Shown: piece after piece, positions 10,752 to 21,818 of the stretch
Layout of the letters: every line of letters begins with the position of its first letter
Numbering within the stretch: position 1 is the stretch's first letter
Source: Psilocybe azurescens
Taxonomy: Eukaryota > Basidiomycota > Agaricomycetes > Agaricales > Agrocybaceae
Length of the DNA: 54,164 nucleotides
Reading direction: 5' to 3'
Assembly: GCA_023853785.1 (NCBI GenBank)
Contig: JAJIRX010000287.1
Coordinates: 1-54,164 of the forward strand
The notes under the pieces: generated by a model
What the model was told of the DNA's origin: nothing
The model's database searches: none
The model's input: the letters and a program-made list of their open reading frames with translations, nothing else
Translations under genes and position numbers: made by a program

Positions 10752-11230
10752 ATATGGCCTCGTTAACGCCTAAACTGGGATGGGGATGGGGTAATTGAGG
10801 GGGTGAGGGGCGGATCCGTAAATGAGTATGTACGATACATATATAATAATATAATGGAACGGACTGAACGACGTTCACGCGCGCTTACCCAGTTACCAAA
10901 CAAACCAGACAAGAAAACAAGAAGAAAAAGAAATATATATACATTGTTGACATTTATTTTACTTTCGGCGGAAGTAGCAAAAAAAGTGGATCCCCAGAAT
11001 GGAGCGGGAAGTAAAAAAAGTGACAAGTAAAAAGGAGATCCGTGGTTAGATAAGATATGTAAGAAAGATAAGATAAGATGATAGATAGTCAAAGAGGCGA
11101 GATGGAGATGAAAATCACGGATGGTTTCGTTCGAGGCGTGGAGAGGATGTCGAACCGCGATCGTGTTGAGCACAGGATAAGGAATAGGAATAGAGCAAGA
11201 ATAAAGTAAAGTAGATTCCCAAAAGAAACG

Positions 11231-11264
<34 letters not shown>

Positions 11265-11366
11265 CGCCAAAGAGAAAAAAAAAAGGGCAAAGGAAAGAAG
11301 CGAGAAATCGAAAAGGAAAAAAAAAGAGATACATTGTCGTGTCCTTGGTGTCTCAAAGTTGCACGC
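10752..11366. other. Intergenic, purine-rich on the plus strand
   Basis: This lies between the uncertain gene on the left and the 3' end of the PAR32-like gene. 11210-11330 is almost pure A/G on the plus strand (AAAAGAAAAGAAAAG type). The long minus-strand open frame here (10763-11452) is phenylalanine-rich low-complexity translation of that tract and is not counted as a gene. Confidence 0.5.
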
Positions 11367-12845
11367 CTACTCCGCCCTCCCGCCAGCATCGACCATATTC
11401 CCCGCGCCGCCGCGTCCCGTGGACTCCCACTCCTGCCCGTGCTGGCCCCCATGTGCGTGCGCGTGGACGTGTTTCTCGATGCCCGGCTCGGGCGCGTTGA
11501 CGTGGTTCGCGTTGCCGCCGCGGCCTGTCGAGTGGCTGTGAAAGGGAGGAGGGATCGGGTTAGTATGGGTTATGGGGTAGGAAGAGGAAGAGAAGAGGGA
11601 AATGAAGAGGGAAAGAGGGGAAAGGGTGCAAACAAGGGGCAAGGGCAGTTAGGGTTAGCTCCATGCATGCATGGTGGGTTGGAAGAGGGAGGATCAAGGA
11701 AAGGCGTCGCGTCGCGTCGAGATCGCGCAACGGGAAACGCGCAACCCAAGCGACGCAGCGTGCGGACCGCCAAAAAGACCAGAAAACCAAAAAAACAACA
11801 AAAAAACAAAAAAACATAAAAAAAGACACTCACTACCCGCCCGCATTATGCACGTTCGCGCTCAGACCGACCCGCCTGCGCTCCTCCTCGTCCGCCGCCT
11901 CCGCACTGTACCCCGCGTGCCCGTGTCCGTCCTGTCCACTCAAAATATTCCCCGCGCCGCCGCGCCCCGTGGAGAATTTCCCGGCAGCTGGCGCAGGGGA
12001 TCCTGTGGTGGGCGATGGACGAGACGGGGATTTGGATTGCGGGGGCCCGCGCGAGCGCGAGCGGCTGATGTTGCCGATGCCGCCGCGGCCGCTCGATTTC
12101 TGTGAGGGGAGGCAGTTAGTATACAGGGAAAGTAGTAGCGCACTGAAGGAAGGAGGGCGGATCGAGCGAAACGCGGTGGATGGAAGGGTAGCCCAGGAGA
12201 AATGCAACGGATAGAATAGAATAGGAAGGGCAGGTAGCAAGGCGAACCCCAAAATAAGAGAAAGAGACGTACGATCGCGTGCTCCTGGCTGGCCACGTAC
12301 TCCCTGATGACCTCCTGCTCCGCGGCATCCGACTGCGCGTCCTTCGGCGCGCGGGAGGGAGCGCAGGTTACCTACGCCGCCGCGGCCGGTGGAGAAAGAC
12401 CTGTGTGATGGCATAATGTCAGATTCGGCGACGAGAGCGGATCATGTAGAGGGAGAGAGAGGGGGAGGGAGGGAACGAACAGGGACGGGGATGGAGAATG
12501 GAGGATGGGAACAGGAGGGTAAGAGGGAAAGAGGCGAGAAGCACGCAACGCACCTGTTGGGGACTCGCGATGGGCTCGCGGCCGCGCGTGGGGAGAAGTC
12601 GTCCGGGCCCGAGGAGGGGCGCGCGTCGCGGGATGCGGAGGTTTGGCGGATGTTGCCTAGGCCGCCGCGGCCTGTGGACTGTGGGCGGGCGAGCGTGTGG
12701 TGGGTAGGTAGAAAGGGTGTGGGAGGAGGAGAGGAAGGAGCAAGAAAAGGGGGAGAGATGATCAGATAAAGAATGCAGGAATGTAGAGAGGACGTACGAA
12801 GGTGTCACGTCCACGAGAAATGGATCGTTCTGCGCTGTCTGTCAT
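11367..12845 (-). CDS. PAR32/DUF3602-family protein with six GRGGxGN repeats
   Basis: Complement of five exons: 12798-12845, 12554-12678, 12273-12400, 11834-12099 and 11367-11535, about 245 residues. After a short start (MTDSAERSISRGRDTF) come six copies of (S)(S/T)GRGGxGN at about residues 17, 61, 103, 144, 192 (degenerate, NAN) and 228. This is the signature of fungal DUF3602 proteins. The yeast member Par32/Amu1 acts downstream of TORC1-Npr1 in control of ammonium transporters; whether that role holds here is inference. Introns all have GT..AG and each keeps or begins a repeat. Between NLRS and (A)PKDAQSD in exon 3 (about 12355-12366) the frame slips; two extra C in a C run would restore it. 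Histidines cluster near residues 212-218. A TATA box lies 100 bp upstream. Confidence 0.85.
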
Positions 12846-12943
12846 GTTCAAGGTAGATAGATAAGATATCAGATATGCGTTCTGGGTTCCAGTTGCGAGA
12901 GAAAGAAAACCGAGGGAAAGAAAGGCGAGCGGAAAGGCGTGTG

Positions 12944-12953
12944 TTTTTATAAA
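12944..12953 (-). promoter_or_regulatory. TATA box of the PAR32-like gene
   Basis: Minus-strand TTTATAAAAA lies about 100 bp upstream of the ATG at 12845, with a pyrimidine-rich stretch between (TTTCCCTCGGTTTTCTTTC). This is a normal position for a fungal core promoter. Confidence 0.6.
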
Positions 12954-13100
12954 CGACGATCCAGGGCGGGCACCGGAATCTGGAATGGACATATGACGCT
13001 GCTGATCCCCAAGTGTGCCTGTACTTGGATGCGCTTGTCACGACTTCATCGGGACAGGATCCAGGCCGCCGTCCATAATCATAATCACACCACACCACAG

Positions 13101-13736
13101 TCATTGGAGCGGATCTAGCCCGTGCGCTGTCATATCGTGTGCGTGCAGATGACGCAAGCGTGCGTGCACAGCGCAGTGCGCATTCGCCGCGGAATAGGCA
13201 TGCGCAGGACGATGCTGCAGCAACAACATCGGAGCAGGGAGCAACAGCAGAGCAATGAACGGGAAGATAGCATCCGTTCCCAGGGCACGCACTGTTCCGC
13301 ATCCGCTAACAGCAGAGAGATAAGGAGATAGATGATAGATAGCAAGCGGCAGGCAGATAGATAGCGTAGCACAGACAACGCCCCACCAAACTTCCTTATC
13401 TCTTATCTCCCAACAATTTTTAGGGCATCCCGTTGCTTCGCTTGCTCTTATTCCTGTACCACCACCACCACCATGTCCTCCTCCCCTCTCCTCTCCCCCT
13501 CCTCAAAACGAAAGAAGAAAAGAGGCGAAAGACATACCTTTATATAAAATCGGCGCGACCGAATCATGCTCCTCCGCATCAGCGCCGTCCCCATTCCCGC
13601 TATGGACAGACGCGGAATCTCCAGTGTGGCTGAGCGTGCGGCTGAGCTTGGCGCCGAGCGCCGAAATTTTGCTGCCAAAGGTGAGTCGGGTGGAGGGCGA
13701 GGGCGAGGGGCGGCGTGCGGCGGTCGTGGTGCTCAT
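13101..13736 (-). CDS. Possible two-exon hypothetical protein
   Basis: ATG at 13736 opens a 66-codon exon, serine/threonine-rich with FGSKISALGAKLSRTLSHTG. It ends at a good donor, AAG|GTATGT at 13538. A CAG acceptor at 13454 continues the same frame for 117 codons to TGA at 13101, giving about 183 residues with two hydrophobic stretches (VVCATLSICLPLAIY and AIFPFIALLLLPAPMLLL). I do not recognise it. The second exon is compositionally odd (many His, Ala, Cys) and could be open by chance in GC-rich DNA. It ends about 150 bp before the TATA box of the PAR32-like gene on the same strand. Confidence 0.35.
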
Positions 13737-14115
13737 CGTGGTACTGGTGTTGCGTTGTCGTTAGCGTTAGGAGGTTGTGTGTGCTGGTGCTGGTGCTGGT
13801 GGTGCTGGTGATAAGGAGACACAGAAGAGGAGCTGGTGAGACTTTTCAAGCGTCTTTGTTGCCGCGGGCGTCGTGGAGCGGGGCCAAAGTCAAAGGATGG
13901 GGTTCTCTCTCAGGCTCAGGAGCGAAAGGAAAGGAAGTAAAGGGAACCCACCCGGCTAAAAATCGCACCCTAAATGGGTCCCCTTGGCCTGTGCGTTATG
14001 CGTTATGGGTATGGTGCGGTGCGGTTCGTTTACGATTCGATTCCGGACGCGGACCCCTCGCGTGGCGCGGCGTGGACCAGGTCGGTCGGAGTCTTGGATG
14101 CTTGTGCTTGTTGCT

Positions 14116-14362
14116 GGTTAGGGTTTCGCTGCGCCTTCCGACTCAGCTCAGCTCAGCCTCTCTGCCATTCTCTATTTGCGCGCATGCCGGCTCGGGTCAC
14201 GCTGGTGTCGTCTGGGATCATGGACGTGCTTGTTACCGTTAGCCTTGGACCTAGCTTGGACCCTTGGGCCTGGTTAGGGTTTCGCTGCGCGTTCCAACCC
14301 AGCTCAGCCTCTATTTGCTCGCCTCGCTTTGCATGCCGGTTCCGGTCACGCTGGTGTCGTCT
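14116..14362. repeat. Direct duplication of a ~95-bp unit, 156 bp apart
   Basis: 14116-14213 and 14272-14362 share GGTTAGGGTTTCGCTGCGC, the CAGCTCAGCCTCT block, GCATGCCGG and GTCACGCTGGTGTCGTCT. Small internal indels separate them. Confidence 0.75.
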
Positions 14363-15101
14363 TATGTGCAAATCCGAACGCTATTACATGTATGGAACCG
14401 GCCGAAGGCGATTCGCGAACGCCATCCAGCGTGATCCACGCATCATACGTCGCACTCCGCATTTCTCATCCCGGCGTGCCTATGTATGTGCTGTAGCATT
14501 CCAGGGTTCGCCGTGTGTGTGTTCCTGTCGCCGTTTCTATTCTATTTCATTCTATTCGTGTTCTTATTATTATTATCATTATTCTTAGCGACCGACCTGG
14601 GCACCCCCTTCTGATTTCTGATTTTGAGGCGTCACTGGTGTGCACCGGCTCGGATCTCCTGCATTCATTCATTCGCATTTCGTGTCATTTCGTGGCTTTC
14701 CATGTCACTTCAAGTTTGAGGGTGCGGCTATGCATGTCTGTTAGACCTCGTGCGTCGTTCTCGTCACATTCCTTCCATTCGGGTTTTCACTTACGGTTAC
14801 AGCTACAGCTGCAGGTGCAGTTCAACGCGAACGTTTTTCCTGTAGAATTGTTCGTTCCAGGGTCTCTTTCACTCCGCCTTCGCCTAAAGGATCTAAGATC
14901 TAATCCTGTTCCCCACATTCGCCATTTTTACCATTCATTATTGGCGATCGCAATGTTCCTTTCTTCATATCGCGATTTTCGTCATTGCATCGCATCATGT
15001 GCGTATTACTTTTGGAATCTGGCGCATTCGCATTCGTGATTCGTGATCATGATCTGCACGGAAATTGACGTTCGTGTCCCACCCCACATGCACCCCGCAT
15101 G

Positions 15102-15149
15102 CACACCCACACCCACACCCACACCCACACCCACACCCACACCCACACC
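15102..15149. repeat. (ACACCC)n microsatellite
   Basis: About eight perfect units of ACACCC. The unit is not a known telomere repeat and the tract is internal. Confidence 0.9.
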
Positions 15150-17465
15150 AGTACACATACACGTTCGCGTTCCCAACTCGAATCCGAATCCGAACCGGCC
15201 CTCGAACTGGGAGACGTTCCCCACGCGTCGTACATCCCGCATCCCACGTCTATCTACCACACACGCGTATGTCCGCACCTACGTGCGTCCTCGGTTCTTC
15301 GCGCACAGCCCACTTATATCCCCAACCCCAACGAGTCAACGACATACCTGCGGCGACACCCGCGTGCGCGTGCACGTTCATCGCGATGACATTTGAATTG
15401 GATCGTGCAAGACCAAGACCCTGCATTTTGCGTTCTGTATTCTGCATCTGCATCCCACGTCTGTCCACGTCGTCCCGCACCCCACCCTACGTTGACCCAC
15501 CACGCAACACAATTCAATTCCTGCCCACGCGCCGCCATCCTCATCCTCTCATCGCCATCGCATCGCGCATCGCATTGACAGTTCGCGACATTCCCACTTC
15601 ACTTCGCTTCGCTTCAATGCCCACAATGCCCATACATATTTATGACATGACCCAGTCCCATGATCTCCCGTCCCACAACCCCTATTCCAAATGTCGAATT
15701 TCGAATTTCGAATCCCCAATTTCGAATTCGGCGTCTGCCTTGTTCCAAGAGGCTGAGCTGGGCTGCGTGTGCCGAGGCGGAGTCGGGTTCTCGGGTCGTC
15801 GGGTTCGGACTCTCAGAGGGGTGCAGTCGGGCGGTCGGGCGGTCGGAGGGGGTTGCAGTGTCGGATCGTGGATCGTGGATTGGATCATGGATCCTAGAGG
15901 CGAACGTTTGCTGGACGAACGTTTGTGGGTCGTAGTGGTCGTGGGCGTGGTAGTGGGAGGAGTCGGACGTGTTTTGGGGTATGTGAATGTGGGTACGTGT
16001 GTTCTAGCTTCTATTAGTATTATTATAGGTGAGTCGCGAAGTACATACGCTGTTACAAGTCGGTTCACTTTTGCTTTTACCCCAAACACCCTGCGATTCG
16101 ACTCGACTCGCGTGAATAAATACACGTATCGCCTACCAGTGGAAACGTTACGCGTTACGTGAGTCTCCTTCTTTCTTTCTTTCTTTTCTTTCTGGTTTCT
16201 ATAGTCGTACTCTCGCAACTCCTCGCTCGAGGGTAGTACGAATGCCGTTAGCCATCAGACTATCAAGTCACCGTAACCTGGCCTCGAGCTCTGCTCTACC
16301 CTCTACCCTCTCTTACACTACATGTTGCTCATTCTCATGTCGCATTCGCATTCGCATTCTCGTTCCGAGATTCACTATTCCCTACCCTCATGTCGTTCCT
16401 CCACTTTGTCTCGTATATAGAATTGCGGATGCCGGATGTCGGATATCGCCCGCACTGCATTCTTCATTCTATGTCGTAGCACACATTCATGCCAATATTA
16501 AATAAACACACTTACGCATATGTATTTCCGTCCGGAACTTCTCTTCTTCACAGAGAGTACTCGCGGGAGAAGTCGGCGCCGTTATGAGTTATAATTACCT
16601 AGGCTCTAATTCCAAGTATGCCGATGCTTTTTGTGTCTTCGCCTTTTTTTGGATGTGGGGGCTGGGGGCGAGGGGGCGACCTCATGACCGGAACAAGGTA
16701 CAGATACAGGTACAGGTACGGCACGATTTTTTTTGGTGTGCTTTGCCTTTGCCTTTGCGGCAGAAGCAGAAGCAGAAGCAGAAGCGATGAACAACGGAGA
16801 GTAAATATGGGTGCGACTGCGCAGGTGCCGCGACTATACTATGCACCGGAAATGTCTTGACATTCCTTGCATGCAACTAGTGCGCCGTATTAGCGGCTGG
16901 CTGGCTGGCTGGCTGGGCGAGCGAAGGTCATAGGCTATGGACTAAGCAGAGTGGCGCGGAGCTTGCTCCAAACATCTTAACGACAGACCGACAGACTGTA
17001 ATGATTAATTCCGATTTCCGAGCTTACCAGACGTCGTTGGGGTACGATGTATGGATAATTAAGACACGGGACTTGATCATGCCTTCACAATAACCATGCA
17101 TGCATATCGATACACCCCTATACTTGCTACGATCCCTGACCCTCGGCTAGTTGAATTCACAATAGAACCCGGTACATGTAAGTATTTACTTGTGCTTAAA
17201 AATTTCGCGTCATATGTCCGTGAAAACTGACAGTGACATTCAGTGTGAGTCGGCGGCAGGACATTCATAGAATCGCAATGGACCATGTAATTTCAAACGG
17301 AGTCTGTTCGACTATTTCTTCGGCATTGGACCGTACTATACATAGAGCACATGTATTTCGGGATCGATCTTACAGCATGATCCGTTCTTTGACACCCACA
17401 GTTATTTTGGACGCTGGAGGTTATTCTGGTCATGGGTTGGTTATTCTTGGCGCTGCCAGCTCCTA

Positions 17466-20400
17466 CAGTACCGGACAATCAAAGCACGGCAAATTTTTAT
17501 CTCGTGATCCTGATTTTTCTCGGACAAAATTCTTTCAGATTTGGATTCAGAAAGTCAAAAGGAGTCGAAAAACGTATCTCCGAAGTTATTCCCACGAGGT
17601 TTAAGGGTGGCCAAAATTTTGGCACTAAAATTTGACATTTTCGGGGCCTGAGACGCCTATAATTTCGCACTTTTTGATATTCAGTTAAGAGGAAACAAAG
17701 GATCAATTAAGTATAGCTTCAATTGACATCATTGCACGCTCTGTTACCACCCGATGTTTTGACTGCTTCCGAACTGCCCAAGCCGCTGCCTTTCCTGTCA
17801 ATCCTTTGCGATAAGCACTCATAAATCTCCATGATCTGTTGATAAAGCACCTGATGACCTTGGGTGGACATGCATCCAGATATTTTGTTGCAGCCTCCTT
17901 TGCATCTGCAAATGTTTTTTGGATACTTCTCGATACCAAAATTTAGCCCATCCCCAATACTAAATTTAGATACTTCATAAATGTGATAAGATATCAGATA
18001 ATGCAAATGACATACCATTTCAATCGGATTTAATTCACAGTGGAACTTGGGGAGAAAGATGCACTCATGACCAGCATCACAAATAAGCTTTGCGAGCATT
18101 GATTTTTGTTGTGCAAAATCTTCTTGCTGACTCAACAAGCGAGCCATACAGCAATCCTTGTTGTCGACTGGGCAAACTGGCTGGCATTTTGCATTAAGCT
18201 TCCGGACATCAAACCCGCGCTCTTTGAGGACAGTCTCAAGCCCTTTGGGACGCCCCATCTGGGAGTGACATTTTCTGCAGCTGCCCACGAAATTGGGGAT
18301 CTGGATTAGACTGAGGGATTACAGTATCATGTTGCTTGCGTTGTTGTCCACCAATGCTTTTATTCATACTGAATGCTTTGAGGGCGTCCTGGCCCAAGAG
18401 ATCCGTGAGCAGACAATTGATCATAGACAAATAAAGAAACACATCCAGGAAATTGCTTCTCAAAGACCTTGATAGCATGCGCTGCTTGAACGAGAAGCTG
18501 ATCAGCATCCCACCATGCATCGCCATTTGATCCCGGATAAATGATCTTCCTTGCTTCGTCCAGAATTTGCCCGTCAGGACTGAGATAAACAAGTCGACCA
18601 GTTTCTGGATTTATATATTCTGACACATGAACAAGCCGACCGCGACCTTTCTTTTGCAAGATAGTTTGACCTTCTTGAAGCCTAATGCAACATATATTAG
18701 TGAACAACATAGTAATGTATAATTTGAAATATACCATGCAGAAGATTTATATTCATTAGCATGGAAACAAGACTCATCTTGGAAGTTGGGTATTATCTCC
18801 TTTTCGCCATCTTTCAGTGCAGGGGAACTCGGATAAATTTTAGGTAGAATTGGGGAATTAAGCGCACGGCAAAATTCCATTGGGGTGACTTTTCCGGCTT
18901 CTTGAGATGAAAGCCACTGTCTTGCTGCGAGCTGAAGTTGCTCATCCGAGAGCAGAGAGCATGATTTTCGATTTCCACCAGCGTTTCTGATCAGGGAGTT
19001 GCTCAAATATCTGATAATGTTGCGCAAGTGTCTGAATTCTCCACGCAAAATAGGCACCGGTACCACGACCTTCATACCATTGCTCTGCAAGCTCATGACT
19101 AGTGTCTGCTCTTGAAATGCCCTTCATCCGTAGTGTTGCAAAATTGCGAATGATCATCAGTTTGTTAATGTGAGATAAAGGTAAGGTCTTTGCGCCTTTC
19201 TTTAAGTCCTTCTTAATCTGATCCCTCAGTTGATCCCATGGACGCATCTCATTTCCGCCTGCCACAACTTCCTCAATGTTGTCATCTATAATGTCCTCCA
19301 AATCTGGAATTTCCGGAATGTCATTACTGGTGGGAGAGGGTGGAATAACTGCCTCGACGGACTCCCTGGTGGATCAGGGGAGGGATCTCCATATCGACAC
19401 TTTCTTGCCGGATTTGGACAATGTCATCAATTGGCGCAGTGCCTGTCGAGGGGACTGGGATATAGACATCCATTTCCTCAGACTTAGGACTTCTTGGGAT
19501 TGAACTTGGTGGTGTAGGCCTTGGGGTGGCAGAGAATCCAAACAAGGTAAGTGTTTTTTGATTTTTTTGTTGCAGATCAGTAGCGCCCGCTTTGTTCGGT
19601 CAGACTTGCTCAGAACATCCGGCCCCTTGACATATTGGTGTGAATGAGCTGTTTAAAAAATAAGTAGCAATCCACTGTTATTCTGTAATTGAACATCACC
19701 TTTTTTTGTATTTAGCAAGCGATGGAGGTACCCAATCTTCATCTTTTGGATCGTCACCATTCTTCTGGGCCCAGTTGTACAGCTGCTCTTGAAAGAGTTC
19801 ATCGTTCTCCCACTCGGAGTCATCAAAAACCAGATCAGGAGAGTCTTCTTCGCCACTGATGTCGTCCTCAAAATCTGAGTCATCAGATTCTGACTCTGAG
19901 TCCTCGAGATCATGATAAGAAAGCCACTCGCCCTCTAGCCCACACTCAATGCCAAAGCTTGCACGAAAAAATATGTATTTCCATCAACATTCATAGTCCT
20001 TGGTACAGCCTGGGGGGGACTACGACTCTGAAGTGGCCTGCTGCGGCTGCAGCATTTGTGTCTGATCTGAGTCTGATGGCGCCTCTGCAATGGTTGATGG
20101 ACTTTCTTGGTGTCGAGGAACCTTATTCGAGCGTTGATTTCGCAATCCAGATATATTTCGGGTGCGTTTGGGAGGTCTTCCGTGAGTCATAGTAGAGATG
20201 TAGCAAGAACTTAGGAATTTTTTGCGGAGGAACAGCTCGTTAAAAGTTTTTATTTTTATGGATTCATATACAGATTTTTAAAAGCTATCGATTGCGCATA
20301 TTTCCGTGATTTTAGCGAATTTTTAAGGGTTGGCCAAATTTTTGAGGTGTAAAAATCAAAACGGGATTTTAGAGAAATCGGCTTGTTGAATCTTGTTCAT

Positions 20401-20505
20401 TGTGGTTCTATCTACATCTAAAATAGTATATCTAACTATTCCGTGTTTTATTGGACTCTACAAAATTCGTCGGAAAAGTTGACGGGGTTTGATTGTCCGG
20501 TACTG
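17466..20505. mobile_element. Tc1/mariner-superfamily element, 3.04 kb, complete ends
   Basis: The TIRs begin CAGTACCGGACAATCAAA (17466) and end TTTGATTGTCCGGTACTG (20505). Both sides are flanked by TA (17464-17465 and 20506-20507), the expected Tc1/mariner target duplication. One minus-strand transposase gene fills most of the interior. Confidence 0.9.
17703..20190 (-). CDS. Tc1/mariner-type DDE transposase, frame-broken
   Basis: ATG at 20190 starts a basic head (MTHGRPPKRTRNISGLRN). This is followed by an acidic stretch (EDSESESDDSDFEDD and WENDELFQEQLYNWAQ) and a helical DNA-binding type region (19300-18950). The catalytic core has its first Asp in NFQDESCF (about 18770), second Asp in LFVYDQLSAHGS (about 18420) and Glu in FPKFHCELNPIE (about 18040). 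The tail is SWRFMSAYRKGLTGKAAAWA. The order and spacing match a transposase family common in agaricomycetes. Introns with good borders lie at 18682-18734 and 17960-18015, and a likely third near 19640-19690. Single-base frame breaks sit at short runs: near 18389 (extra G), near 18253 (extra G) and near 17925 (missing A). There is also an in-frame TAG near 20022. Confidence 0.85.
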
Positions 20506-20743
20506 TACCTGTCCATGTCATGACTCAGGGCGGCATCGGCCGAGATGCTGGGATTTCAGGACTGCCATGACAGTAGTTCGCAAGTGACAAGTCTACAACA
20601 GAATATAATTAATTATACATATAATGGCTTCCCGTGATGAGCGCTGATGTTGCAGTCTGTAACACCTGTGAAAGACTGGGAAATATATGGGATTCTGTCC
20701 TTTTCCAGTCTACCACCCCAGGTATCCCAGCGAAAAATACCCT
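20506..20743. other. Short spacer without features
   Basis: Host-type sequence between the Tc1/mariner right end and the first inverted-repeat copy. Nothing recognisable was seen. Confidence 0.4.
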
Positions 20744-20940
20744 AGCAGCTCACGTCTTGAAAGATTCGGAATGCTCGTCCGTCGAGCAGCCACACAGTAT
20801 AGCCAAGTATGTTGTTTTCTCAACCACATAATAACCGCGCTCAGCCGCTGATGGGATGCTCTACATTATCTAATCTAATCAACGTTCGGGAAGCTCGGCC
20901 CGAATGGGCCAGCGTAAGATAACTAGCTACACGTCGGGAG
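20744..20940 (-). repeat. Dispersed repeat, left inverted copy flanking the membrane-protein gene
   Basis: On the minus strand it matches 23108-23330 and 42925-43070. Shared strings, in plus orientation here, are CCCTAGCAGCTC, TTCGGAATGCTCGTC, GAGCAGCCACACAGTAT, GTATGTTGTT and ATCTAATCTAATC, followed by (A/C)AGCTCGGCC. No transposase is present. Confidence 0.7.
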
Positions 20941-21758
20941 TTTTGACATTCAGGTGACCTTTGAAGTGGTAAAATTAGGCTCGTAAAACATATGTAAGGG
21001 AAACTTGAATCTAGCATAAGATTTTACATGTATGCAAGGGGTATGCACCGTCAAATTCCGGGATACAGGGCCCTCGAAAATAACCCCTCCTGGTGTTACA
21101 ATATTTTTCGAGTAATGCGCGACATGTAACTATTGCGAAATTCAAATAGGTTGAACTTTCTGAATAGCTTCCAAATTGTCTTTGCGCTTCATGCGTATGT
21201 ATATGTGATCAGTCTGGGTGATGAATTCAGCCTGATAAATTATATAGAAGCACACTACAGAGAGCAAACAGGAATCAATACCATTGCTTTCTCAGTACAT
21301 GCATTCCACACAAATATTCAATTCTGGGTGTGCCAGAGATCAAAAATATATATTTTGGAGGGGAAGTAAAGCGCTCATTTTCTCTCAAGATAACGACAAG
21401 ACCTGGTTTTAGAGTGCTCTACCTACGTACTCCGTACATTCTCTTAGAGATGTACCACAATCACTCACACTGCTTTCTCACTATTATATGCTGTGCATGT
21501 TCGTTAGCCCTGAAATTTTGATTGAGCATTTATATAATATACATGTATATACTCCCTGAATTTCAAAGATATGTAAGCGTTTTGTAAGGCAGTAGAGTGA
21601 TTCGACACCGGTTTTCAGTGATCTTAGTTTGTTTACACTTGTATGGGTTTTTCAAACTCAGTTGGGTCCTAATCGTGCTACACGCACAAATTAACTGCCA
21701 ATGATCCTTGTTGACAATGGTATTGATACTGATGTCTAGTTCATCACAGTAGTGAACG

Positions 21759-21766
21759 TATATAAG
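21759..21766 (+). promoter_or_regulatory. TATA box of the membrane-protein gene
   Basis: TATATAAG lies 53 bp upstream of the ATG at 21819, which itself sits in a good eukaryotic context (CCAACCATGG). Confidence 0.6.
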
Positions 21767-21818
21767 CCAGCGCAAAGCGCCCAGAGAGCATATATTGTGC
21801 CCCCATCACACCCCAACC

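Larger units (their letters stand above)
13737..17465. other. Long GC-normal stretch without a convincing gene
   Basis: Many long open frames occur on both strands (for example 15065-16162), but they overlap each other, translate simple repeats and show no domain, so I reject them. The stretch contains a direct duplication (14116/14272), an (ACACCC)n tract, CTTTGC/GAAGCA repeats at 16740-16790 and many CATTCG/CATCGC-like words. It may be a long promoter or UTR region, or a decayed repeat. Confidence 0.4.

Noticed and set aside
10763..11452. 229-codon minus-strand frame rich in Phe and Leu
   Set aside because: It is the translation of an A/G-only tract and overlaps the well-supported 3' exon of the PAR32-like gene in another frame.
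11560..11833. Phe-rich minus-strand frames over 11560-11833
   Set aside because: They lie in the last intron of the PAR32-like gene (GTGAGT at 11833 to AG at 11536).
15102..15149. Possible internal telomere repeat
   Set aside because: The unit ACACCC is not the usual fungal CCCTAA, and the tract is short and internal.
15065..16162. 365-codon open frame on the plus strand
   Set aside because: It translates the (ACACCC)n tract and simple GC-rich DNA, overlaps equally long frames on the other strand, and has no domain.
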